DNA of 64,000 nucleotides from Rhizobium tumorigenes (GCF_003240565.2 NZ_CP117255.1:186001-250000), one strand, 5' to 3'. Shown: positions 35,489 through 45,206, counted from the stretch's first letter. Notes: generated from the letters alone by a model not told the origin. Translations and numbers: made by a program.

Positions 35489-35877
35489 TGTCTCTTGCGG
35501 AGAAAATCAAAGTCCTGATCGTTGATGATCAGGTCACCAGCCGCCTACTCTTGAGTGATGCCTTGACCCAACTCGGCTTCAAGCAAATCACGTCGGCTGG
35601 CGACGGCGAACAGGGGATGAAGATCATGGCGCAGCAGCCCCATCATCTCGTCATCTCTGACTTCAACATGCCGAAGATGGACGGTCTGGGACTTCTACAG
35701 GCGGTCCGGACCAATCCGGCCACCAAGAAAGCCGCGTTCATCATCCTGACCGCGCAGGGCGACCGTGCCCTGGTGCAGAAGGCGGCCGCCCTGGGTGCAA
35801 ACAACGTTCTCGCCAAGCCCTTTACCATCGAAAAGATGAAGGCGGCTATCGAGGCTGTGTTTGGAGCCCTCAAATGA
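35488..35877 (+). CDS. cheY2: Chemotaxis response regulator CheY2 (motor output)
   Basis: A 129-residue receiver domain with the acidic pair in IVDDQVTSR, phospho-acceptor D58 in [12 protein letters not shown], the switch Thr in ILTAQGD and K110 in LAKPF. By position after cheB and before cheD it is CheY2, the regulator that binds the flagellar switch in S. meliloti. Its ATG overlaps the cheB stop by one base, and its stop overlaps cheD by four. GGAGAGCGAATA precedes the start. Confidence 0.94.
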   Translation: MSLAEKIKVLIVDDQVTSRLLLSDALTQLGFKQITSAGDGEQGMKIMAQQPHHLVISDFNMPKMDGLGLLQAVRTNPATKKAAFIILTAQGDRALVQKAAALGANNVLAKPFTIEKMKAAIEAVFGALK

Positions 35878-36428
35878 TCACCGAGGGTGCAGTCCGGCGC
35901 GTGCACATCATACAAGGCGAGTACAAGGTTCTCAGCGACCCGGATGCGGTGCTGTCGACCATTCTCGGCTCGTGCGTGGCTGCATGTTTGCGTGATCCTG
36001 TCGCCGGTGTCGGCGGCATGAACCACTTTCTGTTGCCGGGCAATGCCGGCTCGCCGATGACCGGCGGAGATGCGACGCGCTATGGCGTCCATCTCATGGA
36101 ATTGCTGATCAACGGGCTCCTGAAGCAGGGAGCCCGCCGCGATCGGCTGGAAGCCAAGATATTTGGCGGTGCGAAGACGATTGCGACCTTCTCGAATGTC
36201 GGCGAGCAGAATGCCGCATTCGCCGTGCAGTTCCTGCGTGACGAAGGCATTCGTGTCGTCGGTTCCAGCACGGGAGGCGACCACGGACGCAAGGTTGAAT
36301 TCTGGCCGGTATCGGGTCGGGCGCGGCAATATCCGCTGACCGGTGCCGAAACCAAGAAAACGGTCGATCTTGAGCGCCGTCCGGTCGTTGCAGCCAGGCC
36401 TGTCGAAAACACGGTCGAATTCTTTTGA
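35874..36428 (+). CDS. cheD: Chemoreceptor glutamine deamidase CheD
   Basis: A 184-residue deamidase that converts selected receptor glutamines to glutamates and tunes adaptation. The active-site motifs are seen: [15 protein letters not shown] with the catalytic Cys and [10 protein letters not shown] with the His. [13 protein letters not shown] and [15 protein letters not shown] are also family blocks. The start overlaps the cheY2 stop (ATGA). The C-terminal tail of about 25 residues ([18 protein letters not shown]) is longer than in minimal CheD. Confidence 0.95.
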   Translation: MITEGAVRRVHIIQGEYKVLSDPDAVLSTILGSCVAACLRDPVAGVGGMNHFLLPGNAGSPMTGGDATRYGVHLMELLINGLLKQGARRDRLEAKIFGGAKTIATFSNVGEQNAAFAVQFLRDEGIRVVGSSTGGDHGRKVEFWPVSGRARQYPLTGAETKKTVDLERRPVVAARPVENTVEFF

Positions 36429-36444
36429 AAAGCGAGGCCTACTC

Positions 36445-36831
36445 ATGAACGCTATCTCGTCTACGGAGGCTTCGACTGTCGAGGAGGCGCTGCCCGCCAT
36501 CCTCATGCGGATAGTTTCTGAGTTGCATGACGTCGCCTACCTGATCGAGCGCATCGAGCCGCAACTGCTGGAACTGAAAGGCATCGACGCGCAGTCGCCG
36601 GATTCCATGAAGGTCATGCAGGGCATCGATCTGGCCGTCCAGAAAACCCGCGGCATCGCCGAGTTCATCGATACCTTCACGGCTGAGATTCCGGAAGCGT
36701 GGATCGTCGACGTCGCGACCGCACTCAGCCTGGTAAAGCTCTCCGAAATGCAGAAGGCCCTCGGCGGCGGCGTCCGTCATGGCCATTCGCAGCCACTGAG
36801 CAAGGCTGCCGGCGACTTCGACTTCTTCTAG
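36445..36831 (+). CDS. cheT: Chemotaxis protein CheT
   Basis: A 128-residue helical protein, last in the che operon and at the position of S. meliloti CheT (formerly orf10). A DXXXQ motif (D62-LAV-Q66 in QGIDLAVQKTR) is visible, the pattern used by the CheZ phosphatase. From memory, CheT has been linked to CheY1 dephosphorylation and CheR binding in S. meliloti. The C-terminus is acidic and aromatic (GDFDFF). I chose the ATG at 36445 because it begins directly after the cheD end with GCGAGG upstream; the frame is open earlier inside cheD. Confidence 0.8.
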   Translation: MNAISSTEASTVEEALPAILMRIVSELHDVAYLIERIEPQLLELKGIDAQSPDSMKVMQGIDLAVQKTRGIAEFIDTFTAEIPEAWIVDVATALSLVKLSEMQKALGGGVRHGHSQPLSKAAGDFDFF

Positions 36832-36993
36832 TCGCCACGAAAATCGAAATGCAAGACGCGGTCTCCCGCGGCTTTTTCCGAGCCCACGCGAGCCTCGACC
36901 GCGTTGGAAGAAACGCTCGCGCAAGCTTCGCTGCCTATCTTCGCTGCAGGGCACAAAGCCAGTTTGGTCTTTGACGAAGCGTGCGAGAACAGA

Positions 36994-38685
36994 ATGAATC
37001 TGTTAAATCAACTACTTCAGATATTGAAGAATGTTCAGAATCTAGGCCGAAACCGCCTTATGGCGTTGGGCGGCGTCGCAGTGCTTTCCATTGCCGTGGT
37101 TCTGGGCGCAGCCCTTTACGTCAATAAGCCCGCCCAGGAGACGCTTTATGTCGGTCTGGACAAGCCGGACCTGAACCAGATCAGCATCGCGCTTGCAGAA
37201 GCCAACATTGCATTCCAGGTCGGCACCGACGGTACCAGCGTCACCGTTCCTGCAGGCACCACAGGCAAAGCACGTCTGCTGCTCGCCGAAAAAGGCCTCC
37301 CCAACAGCACCAATGCCGGCTACGAACTGTTCGACAATGTCGGCTCGCTCGGCCTGACCTCCTTCATGCAGGAAGTCACCCGCGTCCGCGCTCTCGAAGG
37401 TGAGATCGGTCGCACCATCACCTCGATCAACGGCATCAGCGCCGCGCGCGTTCACATCGTCATGCCCGATGTCGGCAACTTTCGCAAAGCCGGGCAAAAG
37501 CCCACAGCCTCCGTCATGATCCGCGCCGGCTCCGAAGCCGGCCGCAAGTCTGCCCAGTCCATTCGCCATCTCGTCGCCTCGGCCGTGCCCGGTCTCGAAG
37601 TCGACGACGTAACGATCCTGGATTCCACTGGCCAACTGCTCGCCTCCGGCGACGATCCGGGCAACAATGCCCTCAATCGCAACCTCGGCATCGTGCAGAA
37701 TGTCCAGAGCGAGGTCGAGAAGAACATCGACAAGGCGCTTGCTCCCTTCCTCGGCATGGACAATTTCCGCTCCAGTGTCACGGCGCAGCTAAATACGGAC
37801 ACGCAGCAGATCCAATCGACAGTCTACGATCCGGAATCCAAGGTCGAGCGCTCTGTCCGCACCACCAAAGAAGCCCAGAAGTCACAGCAGCAGCAGTCCG
37901 ACACCGCAGCAACGGTCGAGCAGAACATCCCCCAGGCGGCGCCCGCTGCCGGCGGCGCCAGCCCGCAAAACAGCGACCAGACCGACAAGAAGGACGAGCA
38001 GACCAACTACGAGATCAACAGCACGACCACGGCCACCGTCCGCAACAGCTACAAGCTCGAGAAGCTTTCGGTCGCCGTCGTCGTCAACAAGGGTCGCATC
38101 GCCAAGATGGTCGGTGAACCCGCCGACCAGGCGAAGATCGACGCGTATATCGCCGACATGCAGAAGATTGTTTCGACTGCTGCCGGACTCGACCCCAAGC
38201 GCGGCGATATCATCACCGTCAACGCCATGGACTTCCTCGACACCCAGTTGCTCGACGACACGGCCTCGAGCCCCGGCATCATGGACATGCTGAGCCGCAA
38301 CATGGCTGGCATCATCAACTCGCTCGCCTTCGTCGTCGTCGCCTTCCTGATCATCATGATGGGCTTCCGTCCTCTGATCCGCTCGGTAACCGGTGGACGC
38401 CTGGCCGGTGGCGAAACCGATAGCGCCCTGCCGGATGCGGCAGGCCTCGAACTGCCGGACTTTGCTCCAGGCGGTGCAGGCGCCGGTGGCGCGCTGATGG
38501 ACGGCTTCGGCTCCGACTTTGGCTTCGACAGCACCGACGACCTGCTGACGATGGGCGACGACGACGGCAACTTCAATCGCCGCGTCAAGGAGGGCCCGGA
38601 ACGTCGCCTGTCGCGCATGGTGGAAATGAGCGAAGAGCGCGCCGCAAAAATTCTCCGAAAATGGGCAGTCGACGTTGCCGCGTAA
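36994..38685 (+). CDS. fliF: Flagellar MS-ring protein FliF
   Basis: A 563-residue protein that builds the MS ring in the inner membrane, the base on which switch and export apparatus assemble. Two membrane helices flank the periplasmic region: one near 25-42 (LGGVAVLSIAVVLGAALYV), one near 440-460 (IINSLAFVVVAFLIIMMGF). Ring-building motifs are typical: ARLLLAEKGLPN, YELFD, RALEGEIGRTI and SARVHIVMP-like AARVHIVMPD. The cytoplasmic C-terminal end (SRMVEMSEERAAKILRKWA) is the FliG-binding segment. The start at 36994 begins the family-like MNLLNQLLQILKN. It is 163 bases after cheT and closed by a terminator at 38691. Confidence 0.96.
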   Translation: MNLLNQLLQILKNVQNLGRNRLMALGGVAVLSIAVVLGAALYVNKPAQETLYVGLDKPDLNQISIALAEANIAFQVGTDGTSVTVPAGTTGKARLLLAEKGLPNSTNAGYELFDNVGSLGLTSFMQEVTRVRALEGEIGRTITSINGISAARVHIVMPDVGNFRKAGQKPTASVMIRAGSEAGRKSAQSIRHLVASAVPGLEVDDVTILDSTGQLLASGDDPGNNALNRNLGIVQNVQSEVEKNIDKALAPFLGMDNFRSSVTAQLNTDTQQIQSTVYDPESKVERSVRTTKEAQKSQQQQSDTAATVEQNIPQAAPAAGGASPQNSDQTDKKDEQTNYEINSTTTATVRNSYKLEKLSVAVVVNKGRIAKMVGEPADQAKIDAYIADMQKIVSTAAGLDPKRGDIITVNAMDFLDTQLLDDTASSPGIMDMLSRNMAGIINSLAFVVVAFLIIMMGFRPLIRSVTGGRLAGGETDSALPDAAGLELPDFAPGGAGAGGALMDGFGSDFGFDSTDDLLTMGDDDGNFNRRVKEGPERRLSRMVEMSEERAAKILRKWAVDVAA

Positions 38686-38690
38686 CACAA

Positions 38691-38716
38691 GGGCCGGGTT
38701 CACTCCCGGCCTTTTT
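38691..38716 (+). terminator. Rho-independent terminator of the che-fliF transcript
   Basis: GGCCGGG at 38692-38698, loop TTCACT, and CCCGGCC followed by TTTTT. It is six bases after the fliF stop. Its stem-loop resembles the cspA terminator at 5081. Confidence 0.9.
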
Positions 38717-39005
38717 CATGATCGCTTTGACACCTTTGTTCTTCACAAAGCCGGCCATTGATGGTTTTGCAGAATCGTTTTAACGTCGAACTGATGAATG
38801 GATTAACGGGCCGATTTTGACCGGTTATTCAAATACAGAGAATAGAGGCTTCCACAATCCTTAAAACTTGGAGGTCTGATGCTCCAGGGTGTACGTTTGT
38901 TCATAGTGATTCGGGGACAGAGAGTTAAAACACTCAAGGTCAGATTTGGTCCAGGCAGGACGTCCTAGCGCCCACGTTAAACGTTTAACATGGCAGGAAA
39001 TGCAA

Positions 39006-39746
39006 ATGGACATGAATATACTTCAGGCCAGCCGCAGCGAAGGTGATGTTATTCTTCCAACGCTTCCCGCCAAGAGCATGACCCGTGACCAGCTTATCCT
39101 GCGTCTGATGGACGTTGCAGGTTCCCCCTATATCCATTCGGGCTTGCGCGCCCTGACCGATTATATCGGCGCCTCCCACTATATGCTTGCCCGCTGCGAC
39201 CTGCTCCAGGAGAGCGGCCTCGATTTCGTCATGTCGTCTGACTGGCCGTTCGATCTTGTCCGGCGGCTGGCATCCGATCTCGTCGGGGCCTACGTGCGGA
39301 CCACAGAACTCGAGAAGTGCATGCTGCTGTTCCAGCCGAGCTTTTCTGTTTTGCCCGACGACGTGACCTTACCGGAGGGCTCGAGCCGGCAGTACTGCTC
39401 GCTGACACTCAATGTCGGCCGCACCCGGCTGTCGCTGATGCTGCTCTATCGCGACGGATTCATCCTGTCGCCCGAGCGTCTTCGTGAAGTCGGGTTGCTG
39501 ACGGCCTATTTCGCGAGCTTTGGTCATTGCGTCGAGGGCAAGGGCGAGCGCAGTTTCGAATTGACGGACCGGGAGCTGGAATGCCTGTTCTGGATCGCCG
39601 AGGGCAAGACCAGCGATGAAATCGCCATGATTCTCGGTATCTCCCGCAACACGATCAACAACTACATAACCAGCGTCATGCGCAAGACCGCAACCAAGAC
39701 CCGGTCCGAAGCGATCGCGTTTGCGGTCAGAAACAATCTGGTCTGA
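39006..39746 (+). CDS. visN: LuxR-type motility master regulator VisN
   Basis: A 246-residue regulator. The N-terminal about 170 residues are the ligand-sensing domain of the VisN type; the C-terminal helix-turn-helix is of LuxR/FixJ type (FELTDRELECLFWIAEGKTS, then DEIAMILGISRNTINNYITS). In S. meliloti and Agrobacterium VisN and VisR act together, probably as a heterodimer, at the top of the flagellar and chemotaxis cascade, switching on rem. The ATG at 39006 has AGGA six bases upstream; Met codons just before and after are alternatives. visR follows after nine bases. Confidence 0.93.
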   Translation: MDMNILQASRSEGDVILPTLPAKSMTRDQLILRLMDVAGSPYIHSGLRALTDYIGASHYMLARCDLLQESGLDFVMSSDWPFDLVRRLASDLVGAYVRTTELEKCMLLFQPSFSVLPDDVTLPEGSSRQYCSLTLNVGRTRLSLMLLYRDGFILSPERLREVGLLTAYFASFGHCVEGKGERSFELTDRELECLFWIAEGKTSDEIAMILGISRNTINNYITSVMRKTATKTRSEAIAFAVRNNLV

Positions 39747-39755
39747 GGGGTCACG

Positions 39756-40499
39756 ATGAAACACGCGCCGGACAGAACGACCGTATCGCGCGAACTGAAG
39801 ATGACGCGGGTTCACCGTATCTCCAGCCGTTCCGACCTTTTTCCGCGGCTGGTCGCGATGCAGAAGCTGATCGACGCCCAGAATTTCGCAATTTACCGTG
39901 TCGCCGGGTCTGGCCTTCCCAACAGGCTGCGCCTGGTCTGTGAGCTGGAAAACTTCGGTCCGGCCAATCCGTTGGTCGCGAAGGCTATTCTCGACGCTTA
40001 TGGCGACGACATGCTGGAGCATCTCGAAAAATCGCTGCTGCCGCTCATGTGGAACGGCGTCGACGACGAGAGCACGGCGGAAGCGATCGATTTTGCCGCG
40101 TTCACCTCGCGCCTTAAATCCAAGATGTTGCCCTATGCCGGCATTGCCTTTCCCGTCCGGCTGGGAACCGTTGGTAACGGCATTGTTCTGTTCACCGCCA
40201 ATTTTATCGATGTCAGCAGCGACGTCATCGTCGACCTCCATGGTCGAAGCTGCCAGATCATGATGGATCTGCTGTCACTGGACGAGCGGCGCAACTCGGC
40301 GGTGGAATCCCTGAGCGAGCGGGAAATCGCCTGCCTGCAACTGGCTGGAGACGGACGGATCAGCGAAGAAATCGCGGACAAGCTTGGCCTTTCCGTCCAT
40401 ACGGTCAACGCTTATCTCGGCTCGGCGACGATCAAGCTCGACAGCGTCAACCGCATTCAGGCAATCGCGAAGTCCATCCGTCTTGGCTATATCAGCTGA
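39756..40499 (+). CDS. visR: LuxR-type motility master regulator VisR
   Basis: A 247-residue partner of VisN. The N-terminal sensory region begins TRVHRISSRSDLFPRLVAMQ. The C-terminal LuxR-type helix-turn-helix (ESLSEREIACLQLAGDGRIS, EEIADKLGLSVHTVNAYLGS) is clear. It carries the usual extra contacts with VisN and shares its domain order. It overlaps no gene; a nine-base gap follows visN, with GAGGGGTC before the ATG. The pair is closed by the hairpin at 40539. The first Met could also be codon 16. Confidence 0.93.
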   Translation: MKHAPDRTTVSRELKMTRVHRISSRSDLFPRLVAMQKLIDAQNFAIYRVAGSGLPNRLRLVCELENFGPANPLVAKAILDAYGDDMLEHLEKSLLPLMWNGVDDESTAEAIDFAAFTSRLKSKMLPYAGIAFPVRLGTVGNGIVLFTANFIDVSSDVIVDLHGRSCQIMMDLLSLDERRNSAVESLSEREIACLQLAGDGRISEEIADKLGLSVHTVNAYLGSATIKLDSVNRIQAIAKSIRLGYIS

Positions 40500-40538
40500 C
40501 ATCAGCGTCATCCATTCGATCCGTTTGGGGCTAAACGC

Positions 40539-40566
40539 GCTTCACCCGGCGCTTGCCGGGTGAAGC
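40539..40566. terminator. Strong hairpin between convergent visR and degP
   Basis: GCTTCACCCGGC and GCCGGGTGAAGC form a perfect 12-bp stem around GCTT. There is no T run on either strand, so it may act as a transcript-end stabiliser or a bidirectional terminator aided by Rho. Confidence 0.6.
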
Positions 40567-40585
40567 TGGAGGTCTGATGGCAGCA

Positions 40586-42088
40586 TCAGGCAGCCGCGAA
40601 AGGCACGGCCACGAAGCTCTTGGTACCGTTCCGTTCGATCATCAGCAGCACCGACTTGCGGCCGGCCTTGCTGGCCTGCGCTACCTCCGCCTGAATGTCA
40701 TGCGCGTTGCGGGCCGGCTTCTGGTTGACGGAGACGATCACATCGCCTGGCTGGATGCCGGCAGACGCCGCAGCCTTGTCGGGATTGACGCTTTCCACCA
40801 CGACGCCAGTGGCGCTGTCCGGAAGATTGAGCGACTGGCGAACTTCCGGTGTCAGTTCCGCAAGGCCGATGCCGAGCGCAGGCTTATGGCCCTGTTGCGT
40901 GTCACTGCTTTCGACGGAAGCCTGCTCGTCGCCCTTGTCGTTACCGCCAACGGTCACCGGTAGATCAACGGATTTGCCGTCGCGCCACACGGTCAGGCTC
41001 TCTTTCGTACCCGGCGACAGGTCGGCCACGAAGCGCGACAGGTCCTTCGGCATTTTCACGGTCCTGCCGCCAAGGCCGGTGATGATGTCGCCGCTCTTGA
41101 CGCCGGCATTTGCGGCCGGTGTTCCGTCGCTCACCTGCGCCACCAGGGCGCCCTGCGCCTCGGTCAGACCGACGGCTTCGGCGATATCCTGCGTGACCGG
41201 CTGGATCTCGACCCCGAGATAGCCATGGTCGATAGAGCCGCTCTTCTCGAGCTTGGCGACGATGGTCTTGGCCTCGTCGGACGGAATGGCGAAGCCGACG
41301 CCGACGCTGCCGCCGTTCGGAGAGTAGATGGCCGTATTGATACCCACCACCTGGCCGTTGCTATCGACCAGCGGGCCGCCGGAATTGCCGTGGTTGATCG
41401 GCGCATCGATCTGGATGAAATCGTCGTAGGGGCCGCTATGGAGGTCACGGCCACGGGCGGAAACGATGCCGGCGGTGACGGTCGTGCCGATGCCGAAGGG
41501 ATTTCCGATGGCGAGAATCTGGTCGCCAAGCTTCAGCTTGTCGGAATCTCCCCATGCGATTGTCGCCAGGGGCTTGGGAGACTGGATCTTGATGACGGCG
41601 AGGTCGGACTTGGGATCGGCGCCGAGCAGCTTGGCCGGCAGTTCCGTTCCGTCATCGAGTGTCACCTTGATGTCGATGGCCTTGTCGATCACGTGGTTGT
41701 TGGTGACGATCACGCCGTCAGAGCTGATGATGAAGCCGGAACCGAGGGCCTGGCTGTGACCTTGGCGGCCCTGCGGCGCCTGCTGCGGCATCGGCATGCC
41801 CTGGCCACCGAAGAACTGGCGGAACTGCTGGTCCATAGGAGAACTGTCGCTGTCGTCGCTGACATTGTCGGCTTTCATCGTCGTGGTGATGGTGACGACC
41901 GCAGGCTTGTCGGCGCTGACGATCGGCGCAAACGAGCCATTGGCAGCGACGATCCCGCTGACGGCGCCTGATTGGCCTGCAGCATTGGCGGCCGTGCCAT
42001 TGAAAACCAGCGGCAGCGAGGCCGCGCCAAGGATGAAAGCAGCGCCAACGAGGGCTGCGGTACGGTGTCTCTGAAGAATTGACGACAT
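40586..42088 (-). CDS. degP: DegP/HtrA-type periplasmic serine protease
   Basis: A 500-residue periplasmic protease/chaperone. Signal peptide residues about 1-37 (AALVGAAFILGAASLPLVF...ANA). A trypsin-like domain holds the catalytic triad H132 (VTNNHVID), D162 (PKSDLAVIKI) and S236 (NHGNSGGPL). Two PDZ domains follow: VQVSDG-type ALVAQVSDGTPAANAGVKSG and VVVESVNPDKAAASAGIQPG. A Gln/Gly-rich Q-linker (MPMPQQAPQGRQG) is near the front. The start at 42088 is the Met before the signal with AAGGGACC upstream. It is not a flagellar gene; it lies between visR and the flhB block, convergent with visR. Confidence 0.95.
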   Translation of the reverse strand: MSSILQRHRTAALVGAAFILGAASLPLVFNGTAANAAGQSGAVSGIVAANGSFAPIVSADKPAVVTITTTMKADNVSDDSDSSPMDQQFRQFFGGQGMPMPQQAPQGRQGHSQALGSGFIISSDGVIVTNNHVIDKAIDIKVTLDDGTELPAKLLGADPKSDLAVIKIQSPKPLATIAWGDSDKLKLGDQILAIGNPFGIGTTVTAGIVSARGRDLHSGPYDDFIQIDAPINHGNSGGPLVDSNGQVVGINTAIYSPNGGSVGVGFAIPSDEAKTIVAKLEKSGSIDHGYLGVEIQPVTQDIAEAVGLTEAQGALVAQVSDGTPAANAGVKSGDIITGLGGRTVKMPKDLSRFVADLSPGTKESLTVWRDGKSVDLPVTVGGNDKGDEQASVESSDTQQGHKPALGIGLAELTPEVRQSLNLPDSATGVVVESVNPDKAAASAGIQPGDVIVSVNQKPARNAHDIQAEVAQASKAGRKSVLLMIERNGTKSFVAVPFAAA

Positions 42089-42421
42089 GATGTTGGTCCC
42101 TTGCGAGCGTGTGAACACGATGCCGGGCCGCCTGTCTCGCGTCAGCGGTCGTTTGCATCAAAGGCTCAGGTAGGTCTGCCATGCAGCAGATGGGTTTGCC
42201 TGAACTTCGACGCCAAGTAATAGCCCGCTCGAAACAGGTGTCATGTTAAACATAAATAATCAGAATATTGCGGATATGACCACATTTTTGCCGATAAAGC
42301 GGGATTAGGGGCCGAAGTTACAGAAAAGTAATTTAAATCGCAGCCAGTATTACTTGACGGCAATGTTGGCCGCCATGCCGCGTAATGCTGCAGGGATGTG
42401 GGGCTGAACACGCGCGTAAAA

Positions 42422-42455
42422 AAACCAAGGCGACGGTCATGCGTCGCCTTGGTTT
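42422..42455 (-). terminator. Rho-independent terminator of the motA-fliM-fliN-fliG-flhB block
   Basis: On the minus strand, AAACCAAGGCGAC, an 8-base loop, and GTCGCCTTGGTTT followed by TTTT. The stem is 13 bp. It is about 30 bases after the stop of the 146-residue protein gene, so this gene is last in the block. Confidence 0.9.
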
Positions 42456-42484
42456 CCAATTGGGATGTCGGCAGTTCAGACGCG

Positions 42485-42925
42485 TCAGGCGTTCATCGCC
42501 GGTGATGTCGGTATGGTGTAACGTGCCTGGCTGAGGCTCTGGGCGAGCATCGCCGTATTTTCGTCCGGATCGCTCGACGGATTGTCGAAGGCGATGTGGT
42601 TGATCTCCACTCCGGCGTGGTGTTCGGTCAACGCCAGCTTGGCGTAGACGGTTATGCCGACCGGTTTGATCTCGAGGTCGATGCTGACTTCCGCCGGTCC
42701 GCCCCATTCGAGGGCGTAGTCACCCCCTAGGCCAAAATTGACCGTGCCCGGAAGGAAGTAGAGTTCTGCGGCAGAGGCAACCAGGTCTGCAAGGTTGCCA
42801 TAGGATTCAAAACGCAGCAGGGAAATCAGGTCCGCTGCGTCAAGCAGTCTCAGTTCGCTTGCCACAGGGCTAATGGCCTCGGCAAGGATCTGTTCGCGTT
42901 TTTCGGAGTAGGGGCATCTTTTCAT
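42485..42925 (-). CDS. Conserved-looking flagellar-locus protein of unknown function
   Basis: A 146-residue acidic protein, last gene of the minus-strand switch/export block, with only three bases between the flhB stop and its start. It begins MKRCPYSEKREQILAEAISP, continues LRLLDAADLISLLRFESYGN, and has a C-terminal half rich in beta-like stretches (VSIDLEIKPVGITVYAKLAL). No signal peptide, membrane helix or known domain is recognised. The tight coupling to flhB suggests an accessory export or assembly role, which is inference from position only. Confidence 0.75.
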   Translation of the reverse strand: MKRCPYSEKREQILAEAISPVASELRLLDAADLISLLRFESYGNLADLVASAAELYFLPGTVNFGLGGDYALEWGGPAEVSIDLEIKPVGITVYAKLALTEHHAGVEINHIAFDNPSSDPDENTAMLAQSLSQARYTIPTSPAMNA

Positions 42926-42928
42926 TCT

Positions 42929-44008
42929 TTATGGTACCCGCTTATTATTTGATTTCGCCGCATAGATCCGATGAATCAGTTCTGCGACGGCCTTAAAAAA
43001 TACTGACGGGATGACACTATCGACCGAGACTTGCGCAAACATGGAGCGCGCTAGCGGCGGATCCTCGAACACGGGGATGTTGTTTTCCTCGGCAATCTCT
43101 CTGATTCTGAGTGCAATCAGGTCCTGGCCTTTGGCGACTACGACCGGCGCATCGTTTTCCGACCTGACGTAGCGCAGCGCTACGGCGAAGTGGGTCGGGT
43201 TGGCAATGACAAGCGTTGCGCGCGAGACGTTTTTCATCATCCGCCGGCGGGCCCTGTCGCGGGCGATCGATCTCTGGCGGGCCTTGACGATTGGGTCGCC
43301 CTGGGACTGCTTGAACTCGTCCTTGACGTCCTGTTTCGTCATGCGCAGCTGGTCGTACCAATGGTAGCGCGTCCAGAACAGGTCGATGATGCCGACGATC
43401 GCGGTCGCAAGCAGCACCACCACGAGGATCTTCTTGATGATGCTCCCAAGCCGGACGAAAATCGTCTGCGGATCGGAAAACATCGAATCGATCGAGCCGA
43501 AGAACTCGCTGCGCAGCACGAAAAACATGATGATCCCGACAACGACGATCTTCATCATCGACTTGCCGAATTCCACCAGTCCGGGGACGCTGAAGATGCG
43601 CTTCCAGCCGGCCACCGGCGAAATTCGCGACATCTGCGGCCGGATGCGTTCGAGCACGGGTGATGGCAAATGCTGGGCGACCGAGGAACTGATGCCGAAC
43701 AGGAAGAACAGCACGACCGCTGGCAGCAGCAGGTTGCCGACTTCCCAGCCGATCTTCACGAACAGCGACATCACGTCCGAGCCGGTTTCCAAGCTCCATT
43801 GGTCCGGATTTTCGAACAGGTCGCGAAGTACCTGGCCCATCCGGGCCATCCGATCCGGCAGGAAGAAAATCATGTAGATGAAGGTGGCAAGCATGGAGGC
43901 AAATAGCGTTGCCTCCCGCGACATCGGGATATTGCCCTTGTCTGTCGCTTCCCGAAGTTTTTTCTCGGTCGGATTCTCGGTCTTGCTGTCTTTGTCCTCG
44001 TCGGCCAA
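42929..44008 (-). CDS. flhB: Flagellar type III export protein FlhB
   Basis: A 359-residue export-gate membrane protein that sets substrate specificity. N-terminal signature [20 protein letters not shown], then four hydrophobic segments (for example [59 protein letters not shown]). The cytoplasmic C-terminal domain has the autocleavage site NPTH in [14 protein letters not shown] and the usual [22 protein letters not shown] chose TTG at 44008 as start because AAAAGGG lies eight bases before it; a TTG six codons upstream is the other option. Part of motA-fliM-fliN-fliG-flhB. Confidence 0.95.
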   Translation of the reverse strand: MADEDKDSKTENPTEKKLREATDKGNIPMSREATLFASMLATFIYMIFFLPDRMARMGQVLRDLFENPDQWSLETGSDVMSLFVKIGWEVGNLLLPAVVLFFLFGISSSVAQHLPSPVLERIRPQMSRISPVAGWKRIFSVPGLVEFGKSMMKIVVVGIIMFFVLRSEFFGSIDSMFSDPQTIFVRLGSIIKKILVVVLLATAIVGIIDLFWTRYHWYDQLRMTKQDVKDEFKQSQGDPIVKARQRSIARDRARRRMMKNVSRATLVIANPTHFAVALRYVRSENDAPVVVAKGQDLIALRIREIAEENNIPVFEDPPLARSMFAQVSVDSVIPSVFFKAVAELIHRIYAAKSNNKRVP

Positions 44009-44136
44009 ATCCGCTGCCCTTTTCAAGCCGAAAGGCCGCGCATCATGCGCAGCCTGATCTTCGAGGGAGTCTAGACCTCCCGGTCGCCGGGTTCAACTCG
44101 GGCCATGTCCCGCAACGGGCTTGTCAACAGCTGCGG

Positions 44137-45177
44137 TTAAGCGGCCTCGGTGTCGGCAACGACGGGTTCCTTGAGCTGGATCTGGCCGGAATTGGCAAGC
44201 CGGATCGCTTCCTGGGCAATTGCGCGGCGGGCGATGGCGATCTCGCGCGGGTTGATGCCGTTCGTACCGGCAGCAAGGTCCGATTCGATCATGCGGCGCT
44301 GACGCGGGCTGATCGAGGCTAGCACCGTCTCGCGCATCTCTCCGGAAGACCCGCGCAAGGCCATCGTCAGGATGTCTGCGGAGATGTCGTTGAGCAGCAG
44401 GACGCGGCCGCGCTGCGGCATCAGCATCAGGTCGTCGAACAGGAAGATCTTCGGACGGACCTTGTCGACGGAAGCCTGGCTCAACGTTTCGAGCGAGCTC
44501 AGCAGCGTATCGACCTGCGGCTTCTCCATTTCGTTCATCAGTTCCGCAACCTTGGCAGAGCCGCCTGCGTTGCGTTCCATCTCGATCTCCGCCAACAGCG
44601 CCACGACGCGGTTTTCGATGATCTGTGCCGCCTTCGGACTGACGTCCTTGAGGTTGACCGTCCGGTTCATGATGTCGGCGCGCTGGGCGTCGGGGATCTG
44701 CATCAGCACCTTGGCGCCGAACGAGGATGGCATCATCGAGAGGATATAGGCGATGGTCTGCGGATGTTCCTTTAGGAGGAAGCTGCCGACAAAAGCCGGT
44801 TCGCCTTCGCCGAGGCGGTCCCAGATCGACGTTTCGAAGGCCTGGAAGGCTGTGCGGCGGCCGAGCAGGCTGTCAACCTCGTCTGGCGTCAGGCCCTCCT
44901 CGAGAATGCTCTCGATGGCCTTGGCATTGTCCATCAGACCGGCACCTTCGGTGAACAGGTCTTCGAATTCGGCAACGAGGATCGCCAGTTCGTCCGGGGG
45001 AATGGGGCGCAGCGACTGGGCGGACGAAATGATAAGCTGCAATTCGTGCTGGGTAAAATATTTCAACAGACGCCCCGCGACCTCCTTGCCCATGGCAAGC
45101 AGAACGGCTGCGGCTTTTTCAGCCTGAGATAACGGTTTCTCGGCTACAGCGCCGCCGAAATCGTCAAAGTCCATCAT
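44137..45177 (-). CDS. fliG: Flagellar motor switch protein FliG
   Basis: A 346-residue switch protein attached to FliF and contacting MotA. N-terminal domain start EKPLSQAEKAAAVLLAMGKE. The middle domain has the EHPQ motif (LLKEHPQTIAYILSM). The C-terminal torque domain contains MFLFDDLMLMPQRG-like IFLFDDLMLMPQRGRVLLLN and AQQEAIRLANSGQI-like blocks. The ATG at 45177 (or the next codon) follows GGAGAAGACC. It lies between fliN and flhB in the order motA-fliM-fliN-fliG-flhB. Confidence 0.96.
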   Translation of the reverse strand: MMDFDDFGGAVAEKPLSQAEKAAAVLLAMGKEVAGRLLKYFTQHELQLIISSAQSLRPIPPDELAILVAEFEDLFTEGAGLMDNAKAIESILEEGLTPDEVDSLLGRRTAFQAFETSIWDRLGEGEPAFVGSFLLKEHPQTIAYILSMMPSSFGAKVLMQIPDAQRADIMNRTVNLKDVSPKAAQIIENRVVALLAEIEMERNAGGSAKVAELMNEMEKPQVDTLLSSLETLSQASVDKVRPKIFLFDDLMLMPQRGRVLLLNDISADILTMALRGSSGEMRETVLASISPRQRRMIESDLAAGTNGINPREIAIARRAIAQEAIRLANSGQIQLKEPVVADTEAA

Positions 45178-45206
45178 GGTCTTCTCCGTCCCAGACTTGG
45201 GGGGTA

